64,000 nucleotides of DNA from G965230615 sp965230615 (GTDB taxonomy: Bacteria > Pseudomonadota > Gammaproteobacteria > HTCC5015): assembly GCA_965230615.1 (NCBI GenBank), contig OZ246012.1:3224001-3288000 (forward strand). Direction: 5' to 3'. Position 1 is the stretch's first letter, and every line of letters starts with the position of its first letter. Below, one piece after another: positions 35,267 through 43,360 of this stretch. Both the position numbers and the translations under genes were made by a program. The notes beneath the pieces were generated by a model. It made no database searches. It worked only from the letters and a program-made list of their open reading frames with translations, and was not told the origin of the DNA.

Positions 35267-36425
35267 CGCTATTTACCTGTTGAGAGACGGTTGTTGTGTT
35301 GATGCGTTTTAAGTAGTTGCTGAGAACTGCTATATACTGAGGGTTTTTTAATAAAAAAGCATCGTGACCTTGCTGTGCCTCAATTTCAGCATAGCTGACA
35401 TCGCGATCGGCATCGAGCAGCGCTTTAACAATTTCACGCGAACGTGCCGGCGAAAAGCGCCAGTCGGTAGTGAACGAAATCACCAAGAACTGACAGCTGG
35501 ACTGCCGAAGCGCTTTAGCGAGGTTGTTTTGATAGTTGGCCGCAGGGTCAAAATAGTCCAGTGCTTTAGTCATTAATAAATAAGTGTTGGCGTCAAAGCG
35601 ATCAACGAAAGACTGGCCTTGATGATGTAAATAGCTCTCAACCTGAAACTCAACTTCGTAAGAGTAGTTGAACTTGTCTTCTCTGAGCTCTCGGCCAAAC
35701 TTATCGCCCATTGAATCATCAGATTGGTATGTTATGTGAGCTAACATTCTGGCTAAGCGCAAGCCTCTCGCAGGCACGACATTATGTTCATAATATCGAC
35801 CATTGTGAAACTCTGGGTCAGACAAGATGGCGGCACGCGCAATTTCATTGAACGCAATGTTTTGCGCATTAACTTTAGGCGCGGCAGCAATGATCAGGGC
35901 GTGTTGTAGCTTGTCAGGGTAGTCTATGCTCCATTGTAATGTTTGCATACCGCCAAGACTGCCACCAATAACCGCAGCCCACTGTGGAATATTCAAATGT
36001 TGCATGAGACGATGCTGGCAATTAACCCAGTCTTTAACGGTGACAATTGGGAAGTCTTGGCCATAAGGTTTATTGGTGGCTGGGTTAATGGATGCAGGCC
36101 CTGTGGAGCCACTGCAGCCACCCAGATTATTGATGCTGACGACAAAGAACTTATTGGTGTCAATCGGCTTGCCTGGCCCAATGGCATTCTCCCACCAGCC
36201 GGGCTTGCTTTGTCCTTCATGATAGCCTGCCGCGTGGTGATCGCCGGAGAGGGCATGGCAGATCAGGACAGCATTTGAACAGTCAGTATTCAGGGTGCCA
36301 TACGTTTCCATGATGATATCGTACTCAGGGAGTACTTTGCCGCTTTGTAGGGCTAGCGGTTCGGTAAAGTGTACAGTGCTTGGTCTGACCAGGCCAACTG
36401 AGTCCGCTGGGAAATCGTTAGGCAT
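35256..36425 (-). CDS. metX: Homoserine O-acyltransferase MetX
   Basis: 389 residues from ATG 36425, giving the family N terminus MPNDFPADSVGLV; the longer frame to 36512 runs into yggU. An alpha/beta hydrolase with nucleophile motif GGSLGGMQ, conserved HALSGDHHAAG and WWENAIGPGKPIDT, Asp near ALLDADRDVSY and His in QQGHDAFLL. It activates homoserine for sulfhydrylation or cystathionine formation. Gammaproteobacterial MetX enzymes often use succinyl-CoA, so acetyl versus succinyl is open. Paired with metW. Confidence 0.94.
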   Translation of the reverse strand: MPNDFPADSVGLVRPSTVHFTEPLALQSGKVLPEYDIIMETYGTLNTDCSNAVLICHALSGDHHAAGYHEGQSKPGWWENAIGPGKPIDTNKFFVVSINNLGGCSGSTGPASINPATNKPYGQDFPIVTVKDWVNCQHRLMQHLNIPQWAAVIGGSLGGMQTLQWSIDYPDKLQHALIIAAAPKVNAQNIAFNEIARAAILSDPEFHNGRYYEHNVVPARGLRLARMLAHITYQSDDSMGDKFGRELREDKFNYSYEVEFQVESYLHHQGQSFVDRFDANTYLLMTKALDYFDPAANYQNNLAKALRQSSCQFLVISFTTDWRFSPARSREIVKALLDADRDVSYAEIEAQQGHDAFLLKNPQYIAVLSNYLKRINTTTVSQQVNSDAR

Positions 36426-36490
36426 TAATAATCCATAATAAAATTGTAGGCTGAAGTCTAATAGGGCCAGATGTTGCTTGCAATAGAGTG

Positions 36491-36775
36491 TTATTCTTTT
36501 GCGGCAAGCCAATGTGGTATTTTTTGAGGTTCATTGATTTGCAGTCTTTTTCTGCGTGAATTATTGCCACTAATCAGTGTGACTGCGCTTTTGGAAACAC
36601 CAAATAGCCTAGCGAGATAGTGGCACAAATGTATATTCGCTTTACCATCCACTGGCGGTGCGGTAATCCTGATTTTAAAGCTGTCACCGTGAAGTCCAAC
36701 ATACTCATCGCTTGCAGCTTTGGGCTGTAAGTAAACATTGATAATGAGTGTTTTGCCGCTCCAGTGATAAGCGAT
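36491..36775 (-). CDS. yggU: YggU/DUF167 family protein with non-standard (ATC) apparent start
   Basis: The frame codes 94 residues that match YggU from end to end: YHWSGKTLIINVYLQPKAAS, ITAPPVDGKANIHLCHYLARLFGVSKSAV, LISGNNSRRKRLQI. There is no ATG, GTG or TTG between the in-frame yggT stop (36821-36823) and the conserved region. GAGGAG lies 7 bases before an ATC at 36775-36773, the expected start position. Either ATC initiates or the start codon is mutated. It sits downstream of yggT, as usual. Function unknown. Confidence 0.82.
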   Translation of the reverse strand: MAYHWSGKTLIINVYLQPKAASDEYVGLHGDSFKIRITAPPVDGKANIHLCHYLARLFGVSKSAVTLISGNNSRRKRLQINEPQKIPHWLAAKE

Positions 36776-36820
36776 GCGTTTGCTCCTCTTTGCCTGATTT
36801 ATCCGGTGTTGGTTTTTTGA

Positions 36821-37393
36821 TTAAAAAGCCATGTATTCTAATGGCCTTATCAGCATCATTTTAGTTACGTAAATCAGCATCATAACCGCCATTGGTGATA
36901 AGTCTAAGCCGCCCATAGGCGGAATTAAGCGCCGCGCTGGTTTGAGCAAGGGGTCGGTTAACTGATAGAGCAACATGGTTATTGGGTTGTACTGATTAGG
37001 AGCAACCCAGCTCAATATGACTTGAATAAGAATGCTGAATAAAAAGATATTCAAGAATAGATCAAGCATGCTGGCAATAGACAGTATTGAAATGGTCGGG
37101 AAGGCGACAATGGCAGAGACCCCTTTGAGCATAAAGACAATGGCATGCTTGATCCAGGCTAGCACAAAAAGCAGTACCAGTGAGGCGAAGTCTACGCCAC
37201 CAAAGCCAGGTAAGATGCGACGCAAGGGTATTAATGGTGGGTTGGTAATTTTTACCAGTGCCTGTGATAGTTGATTGTAGAAGTCCGCTCTTACCCATTG
37301 CAGCAGGAAGCGCAAGGCGACAGCCAACATATACAAATCAATAAGTGTGGTAAGTATGAATTCAATCGGGTCGGTAAAATAAGAGCTTCCCAT
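36821..37393 (-). CDS. yggT: YggT family membrane protein
   Basis: 190 residues built of two similar halves, each with two hydrophobic helices and the repeat motif: ITNPPLIPLRRILPGFGGVDFASLVLL and LTDPLLKPARRLIPPMGGLDLSPMAVMML. This duplicated YggT form is typical for gammaproteobacteria; the family has a role in osmotic shock tolerance or membrane organisation, poorly defined. It lies between proC and yggU on one strand, likely one operon with yggS upstream. Confidence 0.93.
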   Translation of the reverse strand: MGSSYFTDPIEFILTTLIDLYMLAVALRFLLQWVRADFYNQLSQALVKITNPPLIPLRRILPGFGGVDFASLVLLFVLAWIKHAIVFMLKGVSAIVAFPTISILSIASMLDLFLNIFLFSILIQVILSWVAPNQYNPITMLLYQLTDPLLKPARRLIPPMGGLDLSPMAVMMLIYVTKMMLIRPLEYMAF

Positions 37394-37405
37394 CGCAATA
37401 CCTAT

Positions 37406-38242
37406 TTAGTCTGTATCAAGTTCTAGTGCTAATTCTTGCGAGCGCGTGTAAGCGGCCGTTGTGGCTGCTTGGAATAGTGCAGGCAAGTCGCCGTCAAGAA
37501 ACGTCGCTATGGCACGCTCTGTTGTGCCGCCTTTGGATGTAACACGTTGTCGTAGAACGCTAGCAGGTTCTGAGTCAGCTTGTGCCATGCGGCTGGCGCC
37601 AACAGCTGTTTGAATGCTGAGCAAACGACTTTGTTCTGGGCTAAGTCCGAGTTTTTCCCCGGCGGCCTGTAATGCTTCGATAACAAGGAAAAAATAAGCC
37701 GGGCCACTGCCTGATATTGCAGTTACGGCATCCATTTCCGATTCTTGCTCTAGCCATAAGGTGATGCCAGCGGTTGCTAGGATCGACTCAGCCAGTGCTT
37801 TTTGTTGGTCGCTTGTTTGGGTGTTTGCAAACAGTGCTGTGGCACCGAGTTGAATTAATGCCGGGGTATTTGGCATGCAGCGAACAATCGCATGATCATT
37901 GCCTAGCCAGCGTGCCAGAGTGTGTTCTTGAATGCCTGCGGCAATCGAAATAAACAGCGGCTTATGTGCTGCGAGTGAATCTCGAAAGTCGTTAATAACA
38001 GCTTGCATAATTTGTGGTTTGACAGCAAGCACAATGCAATCGCAGTGCTGGATGATTTGGCTGGCGTGGGCAGCGAGCTGAATGCCAAAATTTTCAGCTA
38101 GCGTTTGCTGCTGTGCTGTGTTGGGTTCAGCAACATAGATTTGCTCAGCTGCCTGGCCCCCTTGTAGCAGGCCGCCAATTAAACTGCTGGCCATATTGCC
38201 GCCACCAATAAAGCCGATGGTCGCATTGTTCGCTTTACTCAT
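37406..38242 (-). CDS. proC: Pyrroline-5-carboxylate reductase ProC
   Basis: 278 residues. The N-terminal Rossmann motif IGFIGGGNMASSLIGGLL binds NAD(P)H; VKPQIMQAV and RCMPNTPALIQLGATALF are family signatures, and the C-terminal dimer domain has ITAISGSGPAYFFLVIEAL and RVTSKGGTTERAI. It makes the last step of proline synthesis. yggS lies upstream after 115 bp, yggT 12 bp downstream. Confidence 0.96.
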   Translation of the reverse strand: MSKANNATIGFIGGGNMASSLIGGLLQGGQAAEQIYVAEPNTAQQQTLAENFGIQLAAHASQIIQHCDCIVLAVKPQIMQAVINDFRDSLAAHKPLFISIAAGIQEHTLARWLGNDHAIVRCMPNTPALIQLGATALFANTQTSDQQKALAESILATAGITLWLEQESEMDAVTAISGSGPAYFFLVIEALQAAGEKLGLSPEQSRLLSIQTAVGASRMAQADSEPASVLRQRVTSKGGTTERAIATFLDGDLPALFQAATTAAYTRSQELALELDTD

Positions 38243-38357
38243 GCATATCTCTTAATTTATCTATGGTTATTGGAGTTTGATATGTGGATTATTATACCTG
38301 TTTCAAGCGTTGCCAGGCTTGAGTTTTCACTGTTTCGCCTTTTGATTCAGTATTTTT

Positions 38358-39059
38358 TTAGGTGTCTTCTGTAACAGCGGTTCTGGGGCCAAACAAGGCA
38401 GTGCCTATGCGTATAATGGTCGCGCCTGCGGCAATGGCGGCTTCCAGGTCACGGCTCATGCCTATTGATAATGTATCCAGATAAATACCTTGGTTTTGTA
38501 AGGCTTGCTGCGCTTGCTGCAGCTGCCGAAAAGTCTCCAATTGTGCAGAAAAGTCATTTCTGGCTTTAGGGATTGCCATTAAACCGCGTAATTTGATATG
38601 TGGCAGTGATTGTATTTCTGCGGCAGCCGCTGGCAGATCCTGTAAACAGAACCCACTTTTATTGCTTTGATGATCTATATTTATCTGCAGGCAGATATTT
38701 AAAGGTTCAAGTGTTGTTGGCCGTTGTTCACTAAGGCGTTTGGCGATTTTCACACGGTCTACGCTATGGACCCAGTTGAATAATTGGGCGACTGTGCGGG
38801 TTTTATTGGTTTGAATATGGCCAATAAAGTGCCAATTAATGCTCAAGTGTTGTAATTGCTGAATTTTTTGTTGGGCTTCCTGCAAGTAATTTTCACCAAA
38901 GTTACGCAGGCCCAAAGTATATGCGGCGCTGATTTGTGCAACAGTTTGTGTTTTGCTGACAGCTAGCAGTTGTACCGATCCTGGATTGCGATTAAATTCA
39001 GACTCAGCAATATGAATACGATTGCGAACTTGTGATAGTCTGTCTTCTAGAGTTTGCAT
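38358..39059 (-). CDS. yggS: PLP homeostasis protein YggS
   Basis: 233 residues, single-domain PLP-binding TIM barrel. The PLP lysine is in LLAVSKTQ near residue 35; later motifs are GENYLQEAQQKI, WHFIGHIQTNK, LRGLMAIPK and LSIGMSRDLEAAIAAGATIIRIGTALFG. YggS proteins buffer pyridoxal phosphate and affect amino acid balance. It is divergent from pilT and head of the yggS-proC-yggT-yggU block, common beside pilT in Pseudomonas-like genomes. Confidence 0.96.
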   Translation of the reverse strand: MQTLEDRLSQVRNRIHIAESEFNRNPGSVQLLAVSKTQTVAQISAAYTLGLRNFGENYLQEAQQKIQQLQHLSINWHFIGHIQTNKTRTVAQLFNWVHSVDRVKIAKRLSEQRPTTLEPLNICLQINIDHQSNKSGFCLQDLPAAAAEIQSLPHIKLRGLMAIPKARNDFSAQLETFRQLQQAQQALQNQGIYLDTLSIGMSRDLEAAIAAGATIIRIGTALFGPRTAVTEDT

Positions 39060-39158
39060 AAAGCGGGTGATCGCAGTAAGTTTGGTAAGTGATTATCTTA
39101 ATGTATAGTGACTGTTTTGGTAAATATATCTAGCTAATACGTTCAAGCGGGGAATTTC

Positions 39159-40193
39159 ATGGATATCGCTCAATTGCTAGCCTTCGGTGTAAAAAATGGT
39201 GCTTCGGATTTGCATTTATCTGCAGGTTTGCCACCTATGATTCGGGTTGATGGGGATGTGCGCCGTATTAATGTCGACCCAATGGACCACAAAGCGGTGC
39301 ATGCCATGGTGTATGACATCATGAATGATAAGCAGCGTAAAGACTATGAGGAATTTTGGGAAACTGATTTTTCATTCGAAATCCCCGGTCTGGCGCGCTT
39401 TCGCGTTAATGCATTTAATCATCAGCGGGGGGCTGGAGCGGTTTTTCGAACCATTCCGTCAAAGATTTTGACGCTGGAAGATTTAGGCGCGCCAGCGATC
39501 TTCCAAAGTATTTCTAAATACCCTCGCGGCATTGTGCTCGTCACCGGACCTACTGGTTCAGGTAAGTCAACGACATTGGCGGGCATGATTAATCACAAGA
39601 ACGAAACTGAGCATGGCCATATTTTAACGGTTGAAGATCCTATTGAGTTTGTGCATGAAAGTAAAAAGTCACTAGTCAATCAGCGTGAGGTACATCGCGA
39701 TACAATGGGCTTTAATGAGGCCTTGCGCTCAGCATTGCGAGAAGATCCCGATACCATCCTGGTGGGTGAAATGCGCGATTTGGAAACTATTCGTTTGGCG
39801 TTAACCGCCGCTGAAACAGGTCACTTGGTGTTTGGTACTTTGCATACCAGTTCAGCAGCGAAGACGATTGATCGGGTTGTGGATGTTTTTCCGGCGGCGG
39901 AAAAGCCGATGGTGCGCTCTATGTTGTCTGAGTCATTAAAAGCGGTGATCTCACAAACCCTAATGAAGAAAAATGGCGGTGGTCGTGTGGCGGCGCATGA
40001 AATTATGATAGGTACACCGGCTATTCGTAACCTGATTCGGGAAGATAAAGTGGCACAGATGTATTCGGCCATTCAAACCGGACAGGCTTTTGGTATGCAG
40101 ACATTAGATCAAAATTTAAAAGATCTGCTGGAAAAAGGTATTGTTAATAAAGCAGAAGCGCAGACAAAAGCCAGTAACCCTGATACATTGTAA
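39159..40193 (+). CDS. pilT: Type IV pilus retraction ATPase PilT
   Basis: 344 residues beginning MDIAQLLAFGVKNGASDLHLSAGLPP. N-terminal PAS-like domain, then ATPase core: Walker A GPTGSGKSTT, Asp box ILTVEDPIEFVHE, Walker B ILVGEMRD, His box GHLVFGTLHTSSA, and the PilT C-terminal AIRNLIRE segment (AIRNLIR is the retraction motif). The hexamer depolymerises pilin to retract the pilus for twitching. GGGGAATTTC before the ATG is the ribosome-binding region. First of three tandem homologues. Confidence 0.97.
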   Translation: MDIAQLLAFGVKNGASDLHLSAGLPPMIRVDGDVRRINVDPMDHKAVHAMVYDIMNDKQRKDYEEFWETDFSFEIPGLARFRVNAFNHQRGAGAVFRTIPSKILTLEDLGAPAIFQSISKYPRGIVLVTGPTGSGKSTTLAGMINHKNETEHGHILTVEDPIEFVHESKKSLVNQREVHRDTMGFNEALRSALREDPDTILVGEMRDLETIRLALTAAETGHLVFGTLHTSSAAKTIDRVVDVFPAAEKPMVRSMLSESLKAVISQTLMKKNGGGRVAAHEIMIGTPAIRNLIREDKVAQMYSAIQTGQAFGMQTLDQNLKDLLEKGIVNKAEAQTKASNPDTL

Positions 40194-40217
40194 TGCGCTG
40201 ATAATACGAGGTTAGTT

Positions 40218-41354
40218 ATGGATCGCGATAAGGCCATTAAATTCATGCACGATTTATTGCGCATGATAAAAACCAAAAATGGATCAGATTTGTATATTAC
40301 TGCTGGTGCGCCTCCTTCAATGAAAATCGATGGCAAGCTAACAGCAGTGTCCAAGCAAAAATTAATGCCCGAGCATACCCAGGAACTTGCCCGTGGCATA
40401 ATGAATGATAAGCAAATTGCAGAATTTGAAGCAACCAATGAATGTAATTTTGCCATCAGTCTGACAGGGGTATCGCGTTATCGTGTGAATGCGTTCGTGC
40501 AGCGCGGTAGCATTGGTATGGTGATTCGGATTATCACGGCTGATATCCCAGATTTCGAGGCGTTAAGACTGCCACCCTCCCTAAAAGATATTGCCATGAC
40601 TAAGCGAGGATTGGTTGTATTTGTGGGTGGTACCGGTTCAGGTAAATCAACGTCATTGGCCGCTTTGATTGACTATCGAAATACCAACACCTTTGGGCAT
40701 ATCATTACTATCGAAGACCCGATTGAGTTTGTGCATCATCATAAAGGCTGTATTGTTACCCAGCGGGAAATTGGCACGGATACTGAAGATTGGGAAGTTG
40801 CGCTGAAAAATACTTTGCGGCAAGCGCCTGATGTTATTTTGATTGGTGAGGTGCGTGACCGCGAAACAATGGAGCATGCGATTGTTTTTGCTGAAACAGG
40901 GCATTTATGTTTATGTACCTTGCATGCTAATAGCACCAATCAGGCGATGGATCGTATTATTAACTTCTTTCCAGAAGATCGGCGTGAACAGTTGTTTATG
41001 GATTTGTCTCTAAATATGAAATCAGTTGTGTCGCAGCGTTTGGTGCGTACGGTTGATGGTAAAGGTCGTCGTGCTGCTGTTGAGGTGCTTATCAATACGC
41101 CATTAATGGCTGATCTGATTCTCAAGGGCGAAGTGCATGAGATGAAAACATTAATGTCTAAATCGAAAGAGCATGGTATGCAGACATTTGATATGGCTTT
41201 ATTTGACTTGATCGAAGAAGGTGCTATCAGTGTTGATGAAGGTTTACGTAATGCAGATTCGGTGAATGATTTGCGGTTGCGCCTGAAGCTAGAGGGCCGA
41301 CGCGCCAAAGAAACTGATTTGATGGATGAAGTTAAAGAACTCAAAATTCAATAA
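40218..41354 (+). CDS. pilU: PilT-dependent retraction ATPase PilU
   Basis: 378 residues, similar along its length to P. aeruginosa PilU as I recall it: GSDLYITAGAPPSMKIDGKL, NECNFAISLTGVSRYRVNAF, Walker A GGTGSGKST, IEDPIEFVHHHKGCIVTQREIGTDT, LRQAPDVILIGEVRDRETMEHA, GHLCLCTLHANS, RLVRTVDGKGRRAAVEVL. PilU supports PilT in forceful retraction. It starts 24 bp after pilT. Confidence 0.95.
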   Translation: MDRDKAIKFMHDLLRMIKTKNGSDLYITAGAPPSMKIDGKLTAVSKQKLMPEHTQELARGIMNDKQIAEFEATNECNFAISLTGVSRYRVNAFVQRGSIGMVIRIITADIPDFEALRLPPSLKDIAMTKRGLVVFVGGTGSGKSTSLAALIDYRNTNTFGHIITIEDPIEFVHHHKGCIVTQREIGTDTEDWEVALKNTLRQAPDVILIGEVRDRETMEHAIVFAETGHLCLCTLHANSTNQAMDRIINFFPEDRREQLFMDLSLNMKSVVSQRLVRTVDGKGRRAAVEVLINTPLMADLILKGEVHEMKTLMSKSKEHGMQTFDMALFDLIEEGAISVDEGLRNADSVNDLRLRLKLEGRRAKETDLMDEVKELKIQ

Positions 41355-41397
41355 TCAGTAATCAATACTACGGATAGACAAGACAAACGGTAGGTTT

Positions 41398-42537
41398 ATG
41401 AGCGCACTTGACCCTTATATGAAGTTGATGGCCGAGAAGGAAGCTTCTGACTTATTCTTTACCACGGGCGCGCCGCCCAGTATCAAAATACAAGGTGTGA
41501 TCAAGCCGGTGAGTAAAGCGCCTCTAGAGCCAGGTATGGTGAAGAAGCTGGCTTATAGCTTGATGAATGCGCGTCAAAAAGAGGACTTTGAAGATAACCT
41601 TGAGCTTAACTTAGGTGTGAGTAAGCCGGGTATGGGCCGCTTTCGCGTAAATATTTATACGCAGCGCGGTGAAGTCTCAATGGTTATCCGCTATATCAAA
41701 TCTCGTATTGCACAGGTCGATGAATTGGGTTTGCCGCCGGTGCTCAAAGAGATTGTGATGGAGAAAAATGGCTTGATCCTAATGGTTGGCTCTACCGGTT
41801 CGGGTAAGTCCACCACATTGGCTGCGATGATTGATCACCGTAACAATACTGCACCGGGTCATATTCTTACGATTGAAGATCCTATTGAGTTTGTCTATGA
41901 ACATAAAAAGTGCATTGTTGGTCAACGGGAAATTGGCCTGGATACACACTCTTACGAAAATGCATTGCGTGAAGCGATGCGTGAAGCGCCCGATGTAATT
42001 TTAATCGGTGAGGTACGCGATCTGGAAACGATGGAAGCTGCGATTACCTATGCGGATACGGGGCATTTGTGTCTAAGTACGCTGCATGCGGTGAATGCTA
42101 ACCAGGCATTGGATCGAATTATTAATTTGTTTCCACCAGAGCAGAAAAATCAAATCCTAATGGACTTATCGATGAATCTGCGTGCGATTATTTCACAGCG
42201 TCTGGTGCCCGCAAAGGGCGGTGGTCGGGTCGCTGCTGTCGAGGTCATGATTAATACCCCTTATATTTCTGAATTAATTCGCAAGTCAGAAATGGGTGAA
42301 ATTAAAGAGATTATGGAAAAGGCGGGTAAGTCTGGCATGCAGACGTTTGATCAAGGCTTATTTGCGTTGTTCCAGGAAGGTAAGATTGAGCTGGAGTCAG
42401 CCCTGAGTTATGCAGATTCACGCACCAACCTAGAGTGGAAAATTAATTTCGGTGGTGGTGCTAAGAATATTGATCAGTCAGACACTTCGGCAGGGTCTTC
42501 AGCCTTAGAGTCGCTAGAGGATCTGGATACTGATTAG
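41398..42537 (+). CDS. Second PilU-like ATPase of the PilT family
   Basis: 379 residues with all ATPase motifs: Walker A GSTGSGKST, IEDPIEFVYEHKKCIVGQREIGLDT, APDVILIGEVRDLETMEAA, GHLCLSTLHAVNANQALDRI. It resembles PilU (TGAPPSIKIQG, SQRLVPAKGGGRVAAVEVM) but is clearly diverged from the copy before it, so the split is old, not a fresh duplication. It ends with an acidic, Ser-rich tail. Lies 43 bp downstream of pilU, same operon; a separate role in pilus dynamics is inferred. Confidence 0.92.
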   Translation: MSALDPYMKLMAEKEASDLFFTTGAPPSIKIQGVIKPVSKAPLEPGMVKKLAYSLMNARQKEDFEDNLELNLGVSKPGMGRFRVNIYTQRGEVSMVIRYIKSRIAQVDELGLPPVLKEIVMEKNGLILMVGSTGSGKSTTLAAMIDHRNNTAPGHILTIEDPIEFVYEHKKCIVGQREIGLDTHSYENALREAMREAPDVILIGEVRDLETMEAAITYADTGHLCLSTLHAVNANQALDRIINLFPPEQKNQILMDLSMNLRAIISQRLVPAKGGGRVAAVEVMINTPYISELIRKSEMGEIKEIMEKAGKSGMQTFDQGLFALFQEGKIELESALSYADSRTNLEWKINFGGGAKNIDQSDTSAGSSALESLEDLDTD

Positions 42538-42633
42538 TTGGTAATAAAAGTGATATAGCGCGCAATGTGTTGCTATTAATTATTTTTATAAAAAGTATCT
42601 CGTCTGCCTGTAGCGCAGATATAAATGCCGCTG

Positions 42634-43353
42634 TTAATACTGTGGTTTCGGTAATCGCGCAGCGCTCATTGCAATATTATAACTGCCTGCTACCTGATTC
42701 GCTTGTTGAATAAATGTATCAGAGCCACAACACAGCAACTGAGTGTTGTGTTGTGCCGAAGAGCTAAGGCTTTGCCAGTAATCGCGCAATAGCTCAACAG
42801 CAGTACCTTCGAAGTAACCCGCAGGACAGGGGCCGTCTCTATCGGCATAACATAAACGTGAAGCGATATGCCAGTCTTCTAGTAAGGGCAGGCAGGCTAA
42901 CACGTGGCTCGGACAAGCAGGTAGTAAAATCTGGGAGGGTCTTGTCACAAAAGGGCTGGGTTGATTGAACTGCAGAAAAGCGGTTATGCGATTGTGTTGT
43001 TGGCGCAACTGGGCAGCGCAGGCGATTAAGCTGGCCATGGCATAGTCTTGAGAAAGTAAAATATAGGCTGACTTATCGTGATCGATATTAAGTGCAGTGC
43101 CATGCAGGCTGGCTGTGATAGGCCTTGCTGGATTGACTAAGTGTTGTAGGTCTGGCCCTTGGTATAGACATTCCAAGTGTTCAGCAGTATCGCGCATGAT
43201 AATCACATGTGCTTTGTCAGTGGGGCCCAGCTGCAGTGTAAGGTAGTGCCCTGCTGCCCAGTCGTTTGAAGCCGTCTTGAGTTGCAGCAGCTGATAGTCT
43301 GCTGTCAATATTTGCTGTTGAGTAATATAAACTTGTTGTTTTGCTGTTGGCAC
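42634..43353 (-). CDS. PyrK/ferredoxin-reductase-like protein of uncertain function
   Basis: About 239 residues. The layout resembles electron-transfer subunits of dihydroorotate dehydrogenase: an N-terminal beta-barrel part (ITQQQILTADYQLLQLKTASNDWAAGHYLTLQLG), an NAD-domain-like middle and a C-terminal QLLCCGSDTFIQQANQVA. The PyrK iron-sulfur cysteines and a clear FAD RxYS motif are missing. A TTG at 43383 would overlap pyrC' by 23 bases; GTG 43353, preceded by TAAGG that overlaps the pyrC' stop, is the better start. Co-transcribed with the pyrimidine genes; activity unknown. Confidence 0.6.
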   Translation of the reverse strand: MPTAKQQVYITQQQILTADYQLLQLKTASNDWAAGHYLTLQLGPTDKAHVIIMRDTAEHLECLYQGPDLQHLVNPARPITASLHGTALNIDHDKSAYILLSQDYAMASLIACAAQLRQQHNRITAFLQFNQPSPFVTRPSQILLPACPSHVLACLPLLEDWHIASRLCYADRDGPCPAGYFEGTAVELLRDYWQSLSSSAQHNTQLLCCGSDTFIQQANQVAGSYNIAMSAARLPKPQY

Positions 43354-43360
43354 AGCGACC

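Noticed and set aside
39159..42537. Recent duplication of pilT/pilU by unequal crossing over
   Set aside because: The three proteins differ along their whole length, so the paralogues are old.
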